In this document: positions 52,590 through 61,672 of the stretch, in pieces
Numbering within the stretch: position 1 is the first letter of the stretch
How the letters are laid out: each line of letters starts with the position of its first letter
NCBI RefSeq assembly: GCF_017814945.1
Contig: NZ_JAGIPX010000026.1
Coordinates: 1 to 64,000, forward strand
Source of the DNA: Paraburkholderia sp. LEh10
GTDB taxonomy: Bacteria; Pseudomonadota; Gammaproteobacteria; Burkholderiales; Burkholderiaceae
DNA length: 64,000 nt
Direction: 5' to 3'
Notes under the pieces: generated by a model
Seen by the model: only the letters and a program-made list of their open reading frames with translations
Told to the model about the DNA's origin: nothing
Databases searched by the model: none
Translations under genes and position numbers: made by a program

Positions 52590-53651
52590 TTACTGCTCCG
52601 ATAACATCTGCTCGATCTGCCGAAGTATTTCGTCGCGCTTTTCGCGCGATAATCCCCGCAACTTCAGTTCAAGTCGATCGTCTCCATACGACTTCAGATC
52701 GCCGACGGAAACACCACCCAGCTTGATATCGAGCCGCTGCGCGTAACGCTGACGTCCCGTCGGCTTTGCGCTGTCCTGCGCGGTCGCCCTTCCCTTGACG
52801 ATGTCCGCGACCTGACGCGTGCTCAGATCGTCGGAGAGAATCTTGTTGATCAGGCGAAGCGTCGCATCGGTTCCGCGGGCCGTGTGGTATCGGCCGACCT
52901 GATACGCCATGTTCGAGCCGAATCGATCTGGCCGCGCCACCATTTCCTGCATCACCGTTTCCGGCAGTTTCGCAATCGACAGCGCGACTGCGATGGTCGA
53001 CTCGTCCAGACCGAGATGGTCAGCGAGTTCCTTCTGGCTTTGGAAGTGTCGCTCGTCCAGAAAGCGGCGCCATACGATGGCGTTGTCGAACACCGTCTGC
53101 GAGTCGCGCTGGACATTGAGATCGTAACCGAGCTTATAGCTCTGAATCCCGATAGGCAGATCGATGACGATCGCCTTCACCGTTTCCTTGTTCGCCTCCT
53201 TCAACGCGCGGACGCGCCGACCACCATCGCTGACGAAGTAGCTACCCGGATTGTCGTAATCGGGAATAACGTGGATGGCCTGCTGCTGCCCTTGCTTCGC
53301 GAGGTTGACGGCAAGTTCTGCTATCGACGACTTCAAATAGAAGTATCGCGGATTAAAAGGACTTGGCTTGATCGCCTTCAGTGGGAGCTCAATGATCTGG
53401 CCAGGACGGTAGCCATGCTCAGCTCGCCAAGCGCGATATTCGCTCGACTCGTTCGCTGAATCGATCGAGTCCGATTCGTTCGGGAGTGTCGACGGGACAG
53501 GGGGGGGCTTGAATGCGGCGACGTTGGCAGCCTTGGGCGCGCTCTGCACGAGCCCGTCGATCGCGTTGAGCCGATCGAGCGCCGTGCGCTTTTCGCTACT
53601 GGTCGTATCGGGGCGTGCCTGGAAGCCTTTGGCGAATTGGGACGGTTTCAT
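52590..53651 (-). CDS. parB: chromosome/plasmid partition protein ParB
   Basis: A 353-residue ParB. The N-terminal part is disordered. The ParB/Srx CTPase domain has IKPSPFNPRYF, SSIAELAVNLAKQGQQQAIHV and GGRRVRALKEANK (the GERRxR-type motif, here GGRR). The central helix-turn-helix is SQKELADHLGLDESTIAVALSIAKLPE, and the C-terminal segment is a dimerisation domain. It lies 24 bp after parA with a parS-like site filling the gap, so ParB probably also represses its own operon. Confidence 0.95.
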   Translation of the reverse strand: MKPSQFAKGFQARPDTTSSEKRTALDRLNAIDGLVQSAPKAANVAAFKPPPVPSTLPNESDSIDSANESSEYRAWRAEHGYRPGQIIELPLKAIKPSPFNPRYFYLKSSIAELAVNLAKQGQQQAIHVIPDYDNPGSYFVSDGGRRVRALKEANKETVKAIVIDLPIGIQSYKLGYDLNVQRDSQTVFDNAIVWRRFLDERHFQSQKELADHLGLDESTIAVALSIAKLPETVMQEMVARPDRFGSNMAYQVGRYHTARGTDATLRLINKILSDDLSTRQVADIVKGRATAQDSAKPTGRQRYAQRLDIKLGGVSVGDLKSYGDDRLELKLRGLSREKRDEILRQIEQMLSEQ

Positions 53652-53660
53652 TCAAGTACC

Positions 53661-53674
53661 TTTATGCGCATAAA
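53661..53674. promoter_or_regulatory. parS-like site in the parA-parB gap
   Basis: TTTATGCGCATAAA, a perfect palindrome, occupies most of the 24-bp gap between the parA stop and parB start. It matches the three sites upstream of parA and resembles sites reported for secondary chromosomes of Burkholderia. Confidence 0.8.
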
Positions 53675-53675
53675 T

Positions 53676-54338
53676 TCAGGGTAGCAGGGCAGCGATCTCA
53701 TCGGCACATGCGCGGATCTCGAGGCTGGCGAGTTTGGCGCCCCGGTCGTTCATCTGCAATACGGTTTGGCCGAGGGCCATCGCCTGTTTGTAGGCCTCGC
53801 GTGTCGGAATCTGGGTACGCAGAAGCGGGAAGCCGAGTTCTTCCAACGCACGCTTCAACTCTCGCGTGAGCATTCGCTTCTCTTCCGTCTTGTTTAGCAA
53901 AAAGACCGCGCGCAGGTCTTCATTCATGACTTGTGCCTGCTGGACGAGTTTGACGAGTCCTACGCTCGACCAATAGTCCGCCGGGGACGAAGACGTCGGA
54001 ATAACCGCAACCGTTGCCGCTAGAAGGACTACGCCGGAAACTTTCTCAGTAATGGAGGGAGGACAGTCGACAACGATCAGATCGTAGTCGGCGACGAATT
54101 TCTTGATTTCGCGATGAATCTGCGCGCCTGCCTCAGAGAGGTTGACTACGGGAAACGGAATGCCGGACTCACTATCTGAAGACGCGCTAGCCCAGTGGAT
54201 GAGGGTGTTTTGCCCGTCAGCGTCGACTACAAGCACGCGCTTGCCTCTTTCGTGAAAGGCTGCGCCGAGGTGCATCGCAATTGTGCTCTTACCGACCCCG
54301 CCCTTTTGCTGTGTAACCGCGATGATTTCTGCTGCCAA
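53676..54338 (-). CDS. parA: partition ATPase ParA
   Basis: A 220-residue deviant-Walker ATPase that positions ParB-parS complexes on the nucleoid. Walker A' is KGGVGKST (residues 12-19), followed by VLVVDADGQNTLIHWA, DLIVVDCPPSITE and VFLLNKTEEKRMLTREL. It lacks the N-terminal helix-turn-helix of class Ia ParA, so it is of the short (Ib/Soj) type and autoregulation likely falls to ParB. The start codon is TTG at 54338, backed by a strong GAGGAGGTGA ribosome site 4-13 bases upstream. Confidence 0.95.
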   Translation of the reverse strand: MAAEIIAVTQQKGGVGKSTIAMHLGAAFHERGKRVLVVDADGQNTLIHWASASSDSESGIPFPVVNLSEAGAQIHREIKKFVADYDLIVVDCPPSITEKVSGVVLLAATVAVIPTSSSPADYWSSVGLVKLVQQAQVMNEDLRAVFLLNKTEEKRMLTRELKRALEELGFPLLRTQIPTREAYKQAMALGQTVLQMNDRGAKLASLEIRACADEIAALLP

Positions 54339-54440
54339 TGTTCACCTCCTCTTTTTGGACGCCGCTGAATTTTACCTTGTCGATTTTTTAGTTCAAACGT
54401 TTTTGTTTATTTCCAACAGATATAGGACGTTTGGCAGAGG

Positions 54441-54698
54441 TTTATGCGCATAAAGCAAGCGTGAGGACATCGTCTGCGGAGGGAGAGCGATGGAAAGGAC
54501 TTCGACGAACGGGGAATGGGACTCGAAGCAGTCGGGCGGAATACGGAGCGCATATTCAACAGCGCTCGGACGGCTACATCGGCGTTTATAAACGCCATCC
54601 CGGTTTATGCGCATAAAGATCCCAAAGCGCTTGGCACGTCGGCCAGCGCTTAGCAACGCTTCGTCGACGGAAACCGTACGAACGTTATGCGCATAAAC
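54441..54698. promoter_or_regulatory. cluster of three parS-like sites upstream of parA
   Basis: TTTATGCGCATAAA occurs at 54441-54454 and 54604-54617, and GTTATGCGCATAAAC at 54684-54698. All share the perfect 12-bp palindrome TTATGCGCATAA. They lie in the 437-bp non-coding gap between parA and arsC, which holds no gene that I can see. This is the probable centromere of the replicon. Confidence 0.85.
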
Positions 54699-54775
54699 TG
54701 GGAGGGACATGCAAGAAGAAGCGGCGAGCAACCGTTAAAATCCACTACCCTACTGTCGCGCATGCTAAACCTGCC

Positions 54776-55147
54776 ATGATCACGATCTATCACAACCCAC
54801 GCTGCTCAAAATCACGCGGCACCTGCGAACTTATCAACGACGTCTACAACCAATCGTGCGAGCCCGTCGAGGTCATTGAGTATCTTCGTACGCCGTTGTC
54901 TGTCGATCAGTTGAAGGAACTGAACCGGATGCTCGGCTGTCCCGTACGCGACATGATGCGAGATTCGGAGCACATGTACGCGGAATTGGGGCTTGCTGAC
55001 ATGTCCCTGACTGACGATCAGTTATACGAAGCAATGGCCGCGCATCCGGTCTTGCTCCAACGTCCGATCGTCGTGCGCAACGGACGTGCTGTCATCGGCC
55101 GACCTCCAGAGAACGTCAAATCCCTGTTTTCCGAAATGGCAAAGTAG
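54776..55147 (+). CDS. arsC: ArsC-family arsenate reductase
   Basis: A 123-residue thioredoxin-fold reductase of the glutaredoxin-coupled ArsC family. HNPRCSKSRGT carries the catalytic Cys11. The conserved arginines follow in EYLRTPLS, MMRDSE and LQRPIVVRNGRAVIGRPPE. It should reduce arsenate to arsenite, but no arsR, arsB or acr3 gene is adjacent, so it may be a YffB/Spx-like relative with another role. Confidence 0.85.
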   Translation: MITIYHNPRCSKSRGTCELINDVYNQSCEPVEVIEYLRTPLSVDQLKELNRMLGCPVRDMMRDSEHMYAELGLADMSLTDDQLYEAMAAHPVLLQRPIVVRNGRAVIGRPPENVKSLFSEMAK

Positions 55148-55193
55148 CACGCGACGGACGGCGTCCAGTCGCGCTCGGGTATACCACGCTCGA

Positions 55194-56159
55194 CTACACC
55201 TTCGTGCCGAGAACAGCTTCCTTTGGGACGATCTTCGTTGGAATGATGTGAAGCTCGGAGAAGATGTCGGCGATCTTCTGCTGTTCCGCAAGCACTTCCG
55301 CATCGATAGGCTTATAGGTGTGCGCATAGTGCCGCAGGCCTGCTTCGATCACGCTAGCGTCGAGCCCCTGGATCGGCGCAAGTTGGGTTGCTGCGTCGGC
55401 GTAGTTAGCGCGCACCCAGGCGCCTTCCTTTCCCACCTCTTCGACGACGGCATCGATCAGCTCAGCATTTTGCTGCGCAAATGTGCGTGCGCTAAGAAAG
55501 AACTGGTGATGGCTGACGATGCCGGCACCGTCAATCAAGAGTCTTGCGTTCGGTTGGCGCTTGGCGGCCTCGAGAAACGGGTCCCATATTGCCCATGCAT
55601 CAATTGCGCCGCGCTCGAATGCCGCGCGCGCGTCTGCGGGCGGCAGAAAAACAGGCTGAATGTCGGTGTACTTCACGCCCGCTTTCTGAAGCGCTGCCAC
55701 CATAAACCAGTGGACATCCGAGCCCTTGTTGAACGCCACCCGTTTGCCTTTCAGGTCGGTCACCGAACGGATCGGTCCGTCCCGGTGGACGAGGATGCCC
55801 TCGGCATGCGGCGTGGGAATCTCGTAAGCGGTGTACACGAAGCTGGCTCCAGCGGCTTGGGCAATCACGGGTGGCGCTTCACCGACGTAGCCGAAATCGA
55901 TTGAACCGACGTTGAGGCCTTCGAGCAGTTGTGGGCCGGCGGGGAATTCCGTCCATTTCACGCCGACACCTAGCGGTGCGAAGCGTTTCTCCAGCGTCCC
56001 ATGCGCTTTGAGCAGCACAAGTGTGCTGGCGGCTTTCTGATAGCCAATGCGAATTTCCTTCGCGCGATTGTCCGCGACAGAGGGAAACGCGGTTGATGCG
56101 AGGAGTGCGCCGGCTCCGGTGAGAAAAGCGCGTCGTGTGAACGTCGAGTGTCGAGGCAT
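55194..56159 (-). CDS. aliphatic sulfonate ABC transporter binding protein (orphan)
   Basis: A 321-residue periplasmic binding protein of the SsuA/NrtA type. The signal has a twin-arginine-like start (TRRAFLTGAGALLAS). The mature protein has IRIGYQKAASTLVLLKAHGTLEKRF, GLNVGSIDFGYVGEAPPVIAQAAG and LKGKRVAFNKGSDVHWF, as in sulfonate binders. The start at 56159 excludes a non-signal extension. No permease or ATPase gene is adjacent, so it must partner a distant transporter or act alone. Convergent with arsC. Confidence 0.85.
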   Translation of the reverse strand: MPRHSTFTRRAFLTGAGALLASTAFPSVADNRAKEIRIGYQKAASTLVLLKAHGTLEKRFAPLGVGVKWTEFPAGPQLLEGLNVGSIDFGYVGEAPPVIAQAAGASFVYTAYEIPTPHAEGILVHRDGPIRSVTDLKGKRVAFNKGSDVHWFMVAALQKAGVKYTDIQPVFLPPADARAAFERGAIDAWAIWDPFLEAAKRQPNARLLIDGAGIVSHHQFFLSARTFAQQNAELIDAVVEEVGKEGAWVRANYADAATQLAPIQGLDASVIEAGLRHYAHTYKPIDAEVLAEQQKIADIFSELHIIPTKIVPKEAVLGTKV

Positions 56160-56401
56160 GTCGGGATTCGCTGTGGCAATACGGCCGCAAGTGGGCCAAC
56201 TGCGCTCAACGATAAGCCGCGGGGGACCTTGTGCGAACCGATAAATTTGCATAAGCAAATCAGCGTGTCGCAGTGATCGGCGCGCGGCAGCAATTGACGC
56301 ATCACTGACGCTTTTGCCGATTCCCGACCTCCTACACTCTCAGACATCGATGGCCCGTGTCGGGCATAAAGCTAAACCCAATCGATCACAGGAGATTCGA
56401 C

Positions 56402-56692
56402 ATGCTGGAACTCAGACCGTCATGTGAGGGGTGCGGCAAAACTTTGCCGCCTAACGCGAACGATGCAATGATCTGCAGCTTCGAATGCACGTTTTGCGAG
56501 GTGTGCGCACTGACCACGCTGCGCAACGTGTGTCCGAATTGTGGCGGCAATTTTCAGCATCGCCCGATTCGTCCGGCGGCCATGTTGGCGAAACATCCAG
56601 CAACGCCCGATCGGCATCCCGTACGGGTGGACGAAGCTGCGCACGACGCATTCTTCGCTCGATATCGAGACACGCCACCATCACAGCGTTAA
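56402..56692 (+). CDS. DUF1272 zinc-ribbon-like protein
   Basis: A 96-residue protein opening MLELRPSCEGCGKTLPPNAN, then MICSFECTFCEVCALTTLRNVCPNCGGNF. The eight ordered cysteines suggest two zinc sites, matching DUF1272. The C-terminal 40 residues are basic and Pro-rich. AGGAGATTCGAC precedes the ATG. Function unknown; a small cytoplasmic metal protein. Confidence 0.85.
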   Translation: MLELRPSCEGCGKTLPPNANDAMICSFECTFCEVCALTTLRNVCPNCGGNFQHRPIRPAAMLAKHPATPDRHPVRVDEAAHDAFFARYRDTPPSQR

Positions 56693-56840
56693 ACCGCCGC
56701 TTGCGCGCGGATCACTTGACCAGCTCATCGGTTGTCGACTGCGGTGGCATTACTGCCAGCGCGCGGCAACGCGTTCGATTCTGCGGGCGGCGAGCGCGGA
56801 CAAAAAGCAGCCATTCACCGCGCTCATACCCGCTCCAGGG

Positions 56841-57050
56841 TCATCTACATTTTCCGCCGCCATCGATACCGCTGCCCGTCCGCCAAACCTGCTTTCCCCG
56901 TTCGGAGAGTTCGCCGCTGCTGTGTGCTTCGTCGGCCTGCGTGCCTTCGACGGCCATTTCACCCCCAGGCTGTTCCAGCGAGCGTGGCTTGTGCTGCTTG
57001 CGTGCCGCGAACGCCTCATCGTGCGACTTGCCGGAATGGTCCAAGCTCAT
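56841..57050 (-). CDS. small hydrophilic hypothetical protein
   Basis: A 69-residue highly charged, probably disordered protein: MSLDHSGKSHDEAFAARKQ, then a Pro/Gly/Glu region and GKQVWRTGSGIDGGG. The longer frame reaching 57167 adds residues without family character. The composition resembles small stress-related Burkholderia proteins. No homologue can be named; coding is supported mainly by composition and a GGGGATC site upstream. Confidence 0.4.
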   Translation of the reverse strand: MSLDHSGKSHDEAFAARKQHKPRSLEQPGGEMAVEGTQADEAHSSGELSERGKQVWRTGSGIDGGGKCR

Positions 57051-57243
57051 GATCTGATCCCCTGCTGGAGTCTCTAAAAATATTTTCCGCGCACACGGCG
57101 CGCCCGGGCGGCCCTCAATGGTCTGAAGAATTGCTTTTCCACAAGGTTCGAAACGCACCGGCGACATCGATCGCGGCGCTTCTCATTTGTCGCGCGTGAT
57201 GGTCTCCCGATAGCGCGCTTGATTGATAAGGCAAAGATTCCAC

Positions 57244-57304
57244 CTGTCCACAGGGTTATCCAGAAAATCTGTGGATAACTTTGGCATCTGTCGATTTATC
57301 CACC
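57244..57304. other. cluster of DnaA-box-like sequences
   Basis: TGTGGATAA (57270-57278) is a perfect DnaA box on the minus strand. TTATCCAGA (57256-57264) and TTATCCACC (57296-57304) differ from the box by one or two bases, and CTGTCCACA (57244-57252) is a weaker match. They lie in the 378-bp gap before the flavin reductase gene, 3 kb right of parA. I saw no perfect DnaA box within the iteron array. The rest of the 57051-57428 gap holds no gene. Confidence 0.6.
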
Positions 57305-57428
57305 GGCTGTAACGAAAATGCCATATCAAAGGTGTGAAAGCCGCGAGCGCGGACCTCGCATCGGCCGCTATGATGGACAGGCCGCATCCCCTTTTTCGCG
57401 CGTCCCGCGCTAACCACAGAAGGAAGAC

Positions 57429-57980
57429 ATGGCCTATCACATCGCAGTGATCGTCGGCAGCTTGCGCCGCGACTCGACCAACCGCCAACTGGCAAAGGCG
57501 TTGATCTCACTCGCGCCTGCCGATTTCACGTTCGAGTTCCCCGACATCGGCGCACTGCCGCTTTATAGCCAGGACTACGACGACGACTTTCCGGAAGTCG
57601 CGCGCACCTTCAAGCAGCGGATCCAGGCTGCCAACGCGTTGCTGTTCGTCACACCCGAGTACAACCGGTCGATGCCCGGCGTGTTGAAAAACGCGCTCGA
57701 CTGGGGCTCACGCCCTTGGGGGCACAACGCATGGAGCGGCAAACCGGGCGCGGTGATCGGCACGTCGCCGGGCGCGACGGGCACTGCGCTGTCGCAACAG
57801 CACTTGCGCAACGTGTTGGCCTATCTCGACGTGCCGACGCTCGGTCAGCCGGAGATGTTCATCAAACATGCGGCCGGCCAGATCGACGAGAACGGCAAGA
57901 TTGCGAATGACGACACCCGCAAATTTCTGCAGAAGTTCGTCGATCGCTATGCCGATTGGGTAAAGAAGCACGTCGCCTAA
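57429..57980 (+). CDS. NAD(P)H-dependent FMN reductase
   Basis: A 183-residue flavodoxin-fold reductase. GSLRRDSTNRQLAKAL binds FMN phosphate, and TPEYNRSMPGVLKNALDWGSRP is the classic second flavin motif of the ChrR/AzoR/SsuE-like group. It likely reduces quinones, chromate or azo compounds. An AGAAGGAAG site precedes the ATG. A DnaA-box cluster sits 125 bp upstream. Confidence 0.9.
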   Translation: MAYHIAVIVGSLRRDSTNRQLAKALISLAPADFTFEFPDIGALPLYSQDYDDDFPEVARTFKQRIQAANALLFVTPEYNRSMPGVLKNALDWGSRPWGHNAWSGKPGAVIGTSPGATGTALSQQHLRNVLAYLDVPTLGQPEMFIKHAAGQIDENGKIANDDTRKFLQKFVDRYADWVKKHVA

Positions 57981-57999
57981 GACATGCTTCGATACGCAC

Positions 58000-58031
58000 G
58001 AGCGCGGCACCCCGACCCGGGCGCCGCGCTC
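58000..58031. terminator. stem-loop between convergent genes
   Basis: GAGCGCGGC (58000-58008) pairs with GCCGCGCTC (58023-58031) between the flavin reductase gene and the convergent stress-protein-like gene. It has no U-tract, so termination is only suggested. Confidence 0.4.
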
Positions 58032-58045
58032 AGTACAAGGACGGC

Positions 58046-59170
58046 CTACGAGTGATGATGTCCCGTCACCCGGTCCCAGCCATGCCGCACGGCGGCCTTG
58101 AACCGCTCCCAGCTACCCACGGGCCTGTCGCGTTCCCAATCCTCCCGCGCCTGCGGCTCGACCTCGTCCCATGGCCGGTCCCGATAGCGGATCTCGCGCG
58201 CCATCGACGCGCCGTAGTGATACGCAGGCACGTACTCGTCGAATCGCAACCCTTCGTGCGAGTACTCCGCGTCGTAGTGAGTGCGGAAGTCCTCCTCGTA
58301 CTCGAGAAATTCATCAGGCACCTGTTGCGGCATCGCGCGTGCCGGGGCGCCCGTGTCGGGCGTCATCACGGCACCTGATCCAGCGATGCCAGCCGACGCG
58401 ATCGCCGCTGCCGCCGGCGTGTCGCCCGGGGGCGTCACGGGCCGCGTGCCGGTGGGCGGCGCATCGTCGCGATACTCGCCCGGGAGCGGCTCGCTATCCG
58501 CTGGTGCGGCCTCGCGTTCCGGCATTGGCGGTCGCGGCTGCATCACCGCGCCGGCGCCTGGTGCGCTCGCGGCTGCAAGCGCATGCGCCGACGCATCGTC
58601 GCCGGGCGGGATGCCATGCAGCGCGTCCGGGCGCGCACGCCTGCGCGCTTCTTCCTCGGCGCGCAGCGCATCGCTCGACGGCTGCGCGGCCGTCGGCACC
58701 GCGGCGCGCGGCGTGCGTAGGCCGAGTTCATCGGCGACGGAGTGCTCACGGCGCGCCTGCTCGACATCCGCGCGCGCGTGACTCATGCGTGTGTCGTCGG
58801 CGGGCAATTCGCCTTCTGGCATGCGCTCGCTTACTTCAATCGCCCCGAGCTTGACGAGCGAATTGCGCGCAAGCTCCGCATGCGGCTCGCTCTCGGCGTT
58901 CACGGCGACGAGAACCGCGCCGCGCCGCACGGCTGCCGTGTAACGCTCGGCTTCGGGCGCGTTCGTGCCGGATGTCTCGAACAGGCTGGACAGGAATCGC
59001 TCGATATTGGCGATCACGCCAGGCCGGTGAGCGGCGGCTGCGCCGGCGGGCGTTTCGGGGTTCGCCTGCAACTCGATGTCGGTTGACGAGAAGCCGGTCT
59101 GCACGAGCATGTTGCGCGCGCTTTCAGCCTGCGCGTAGGTGTCGAATAGACCAATTATGGTGTGTCGCAT
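58046..59170 (-). CDS. general-stress-protein-17M-like protein with long linker
   Basis: A 374-residue protein. Residues 1-115 resemble the GSP17M/YflT alpha-beta domain: MRHTIIGLFDTYAQAESARNM, FSSTDIELQ, AVRRGAVLVAVNAESEPHAELARNSLVKLGAIEV. A Pro/Ala-rich disordered linker (about 120-285) follows. A conserved-looking end reads FRTHYDAEYSHEGLRFDEYVPAYHYG and EIRYRDRPWDEVEPQAREDWER, a form seen in other bacterial stress proteins. Probably a structural stress factor; mechanism unknown. Confidence 0.7.
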   Translation of the reverse strand: MRHTIIGLFDTYAQAESARNMLVQTGFSSTDIELQANPETPAGAAAAHRPGVIANIERFLSSLFETSGTNAPEAERYTAAVRRGAVLVAVNAESEPHAELARNSLVKLGAIEVSERMPEGELPADDTRMSHARADVEQARREHSVADELGLRTPRAAVPTAAQPSSDALRAEEEARRRARPDALHGIPPGDDASAHALAAASAPGAGAVMQPRPPMPEREAAPADSEPLPGEYRDDAPPTGTRPVTPPGDTPAAAAIASAGIAGSGAVMTPDTGAPARAMPQQVPDEFLEYEEDFRTHYDAEYSHEGLRFDEYVPAYHYGASMAREIRYRDRPWDEVEPQAREDWERDRPVGSWERFKAAVRHGWDRVTGHHHS

Positions 59171-59392
59171 GTCTGTCTCCGTCGGCTTTCGGGCGAACGC
59201 GTGGCGCGAAACCGCGTCATGCGTCCCGGTGACGGGAATTGCGCAACCTTCATGCCGGGTTGCGGCGGCCAGCGCTAGCGCGGTCGATCGTTGCCAAATG
59301 ACACGCGACGTTGCGCGCGGCGTCGGGCGGAGAAGCGCGCCCGCCCGACGGCGCGCTTTTACAACCCGCCGGTAATCCCGGCCATCGGGCGT

Positions 59393-61672
59393 TCAGCCTG
59401 CGGGGTGCGTCGGCGGATGGGCGAGATCGCGCTGCAACGTCTGCAGGAATTTATCGAGCAGCGCAATATCGAACGGCTTCGACAGCACGCGCACTTCCAC
59501 ATGACGTGCGCGCTCCAGTTCTTCCGCATAACCCGTGACGAGAATCACAGGCAGCTTCGTTTCGAACCCCCGCACGCGTTCCGCGAGGTCGATGCCGTTC
59601 AGTGTGCCAGGCATGTGGATATCGGAGATCACGAGATCGAACGGCAGTGGCTCGCCCGCCTGCTTTTGCCGCGTACGCGCTGCCTCGAGCAACTCCATCG
59701 CCGCGTCGGCGTTGAATGCGCATGTGACCTCGTGACCCATCATCTGCAGTAGCGCCTCGGTGCCGGCCGCGACTTCATCGTTGTCTTCGACGAGCAGAAT
59801 GCGCAAGCCGTGCGGCGTGCCCGTTTCTTCGGCGACGGGTTCGGCGGGGCGCGCGACTCGCGGCGCGTCGGTCGCGCGCGGCAGATAGAGCCGCACCGAC
59901 GTGCCGGCGCCGATCGCGCTATCGATGGCCGCCAACCCGCCGGAGCGCTCGCAGAACGCGAACACTTGCGGCAGGCCCAGACCCGTACCCATGCCTTTGG
60001 GCTTCGTCGTGAACAGCGGTTCGAACGCGCGCGAAAGCACGTCGGGCGGCATGCCGACGCCCGTGTCCTCCAGCGATAGCTGCACGAAATCGCCCGTGAT
60101 CGGAAAGCCGTCTTCGTGGCGGAAACTTACATTGCCCGCGCGGACCGTGTAGCGGCCGCCGTTCGGCATCGCATCGCGGGCATTGACGGCGACGTTGATG
60201 AGCGCGAGTTCGAGTTCGGCGACATCGACCTGCATCGGCCACACGCCGGCGCCGATATCCATCACCAGCGAGACCTTGGCACCGAGCGACGCCCGCAGCA
60301 GATCGCGGCAGCCCGGCAGCCAGCGCTCGACGTCGAGCGTCTCGTTGCTCAGCGGCTGCTTGCGCGCCACGCCGAGCAGTTGCCGCGTGAGCGACTGGCC
60401 GCTCTTCAACGCGCGCTCGACGGCGGAAAGCTCGCGGTCGAACGCGGCCGCGCCGCGCCGCCGCACGATCTGCACATTGGCCGAGACGATCATCAGCAGG
60501 TTGTTGAAGTCGTGCGCGACGCTGCCGACGAGGTTGCCGAGCGCTTCCATCTTGCGCGACTGCCGGTACGCGGATTCGATCGAGCGCCGCATCGACGCTT
60601 CAGCCTGCCAGCGCTCCCACGCTTCCTCTTCCGCGCCGAGGCGTTTGAGCGACAGCCAGATCACGCACCACAGCACGATCGACGGCACGAATGTCGACAG
60701 AATCAGCACGCTCAGATGGCGATACCACGCGGCCCAGATCGCCGACGAGCGATAGCCGCATGCGACATACACGGGGTACGAGCCGACGCGGCGAAACGCG
60801 ACGATCAGATGCTCGCCGTCGATGTTCGAACGCACCCGCACGACGCCCGCGCGCCGGCCTTCGGCGAGCGCATCGGTATAGGCGTTGCGGCGCACCGGGT
60901 TGCCCGCCTTCGCGGCCGGGCTCGCGGGGTAACGCGCGAGCAGCGACGCATCGGAGCGTGTCAGGGACATCGTCATCGTCGCGTCGGTGCCGCCCAGCAC
61001 CTCGCGATAGAACGCGTTGAAATAGCTGGGCCGCAGCGCCACCGACACGATGCCGGCGAACGAGCCATCCTCGCCACGCCGCGCGACGCCCGTGTTGAAC
61101 ACGATTTCTCCCGCGACGTGCCCGACCATCACCTTCGATATGTGCTCTAGCACCTGCCCGTCGCGAATGCCGATGAAATCTTCGCGCGCGTTGATCGACA
61201 CGGGCGGAACCGGATAGGTGCGGCTGCTCGCGAGCAAGGTGCCGTCGTGTCCAAAAATCGCGACGGCCGCGACCTGCGGATAGCCGCCCCCCATCGTCTG
61301 AAGCTTTTCGTGGATCGCGGCTTCGCGCTGACGGATTCCGTCGTCGTCGAGGCCTTGCACGAGATCGACGACGCGCGCATTGAGTGCCTCGTTCATGTCG
61401 AACACCTTCAGCGCGTGCTCTTCGGCGACACGCACCGTGCGCAGCGTCGCCTCCGTCGCGTCTGCTTCGCGCGCGCGCAGGTCGCTGAACGCCATCGCCG
61501 CGACGAACACGCATGGCAGCACGATGGCCGCGGCCAGCAGCGCGATCAACGTGATGCGGCGCACGGCGAAGTTGTGCTCGGGCACGGCGGGGAAGAGCGC
61601 TTCGTCTGGCCGAGCGTCGACCAGGCGGCTGCCCGGGGCGGAGTCGGCGGAATCAGGCCGGTCAGGACTCAT
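59393..61672 (-). CDS. Cache-domain hybrid sensor histidine kinase
   Basis: A 759-residue membrane sensor. The first membrane segment is at about 38-65, a periplasmic Cache sensor at about 70-310 (AVAIFGHDGTLLASSRTYP, IVSVALRPSYFNAFY), and a second membrane segment at about 315-340. HisKA has the His in LVGSVAHDFNNLLMIV. The HATPase has VNARDAMPNGG, EDTGVGMP and MGTGLGLPQVFAFCERSGG. A receiver (about 635-750) follows with RILLVEDNDEVAAGTEALL and the Asp in DLVISDIHMPG. It resembles FixL/CckA-like hybrids. The phosphotransfer partner is not adjacent. Confidence 0.9.
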   Translation of the reverse strand: MSPDRPDSADSAPGSRLVDARPDEALFPAVPEHNFAVRRITLIALLAAAIVLPCVFVAAMAFSDLRAREADATEATLRTVRVAEEHALKVFDMNEALNARVVDLVQGLDDDGIRQREAAIHEKLQTMGGGYPQVAAVAIFGHDGTLLASSRTYPVPPVSINAREDFIGIRDGQVLEHISKVMVGHVAGEIVFNTGVARRGEDGSFAGIVSVALRPSYFNAFYREVLGGTDATMTMSLTRSDASLLARYPASPAAKAGNPVRRNAYTDALAEGRRAGVVRVRSNIDGEHLIVAFRRVGSYPVYVACGYRSSAIWAAWYRHLSVLILSTFVPSIVLWCVIWLSLKRLGAEEEAWERWQAEASMRRSIESAYRQSRKMEALGNLVGSVAHDFNNLLMIVSANVQIVRRRGAAAFDRELSAVERALKSGQSLTRQLLGVARKQPLSNETLDVERWLPGCRDLLRASLGAKVSLVMDIGAGVWPMQVDVAELELALINVAVNARDAMPNGGRYTVRAGNVSFRHEDGFPITGDFVQLSLEDTGVGMPPDVLSRAFEPLFTTKPKGMGTGLGLPQVFAFCERSGGLAAIDSAIGAGTSVRLYLPRATDAPRVARPAEPVAEETGTPHGLRILLVEDNDEVAAGTEALLQMMGHEVTCAFNADAAMELLEAARTRQKQAGEPLPFDLVISDIHMPGTLNGIDLAERVRGFETKLPVILVTGYAEELERARHVEVRVLSKPFDIALLDKFLQTLQRDLAHPPTHPAG

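Noticed and set aside
54776..56159. Arsenic or sulfonate operon
   Set aside because: arsC and the sulfonate-binding gene are convergent and neither has its usual partner genes beside it.
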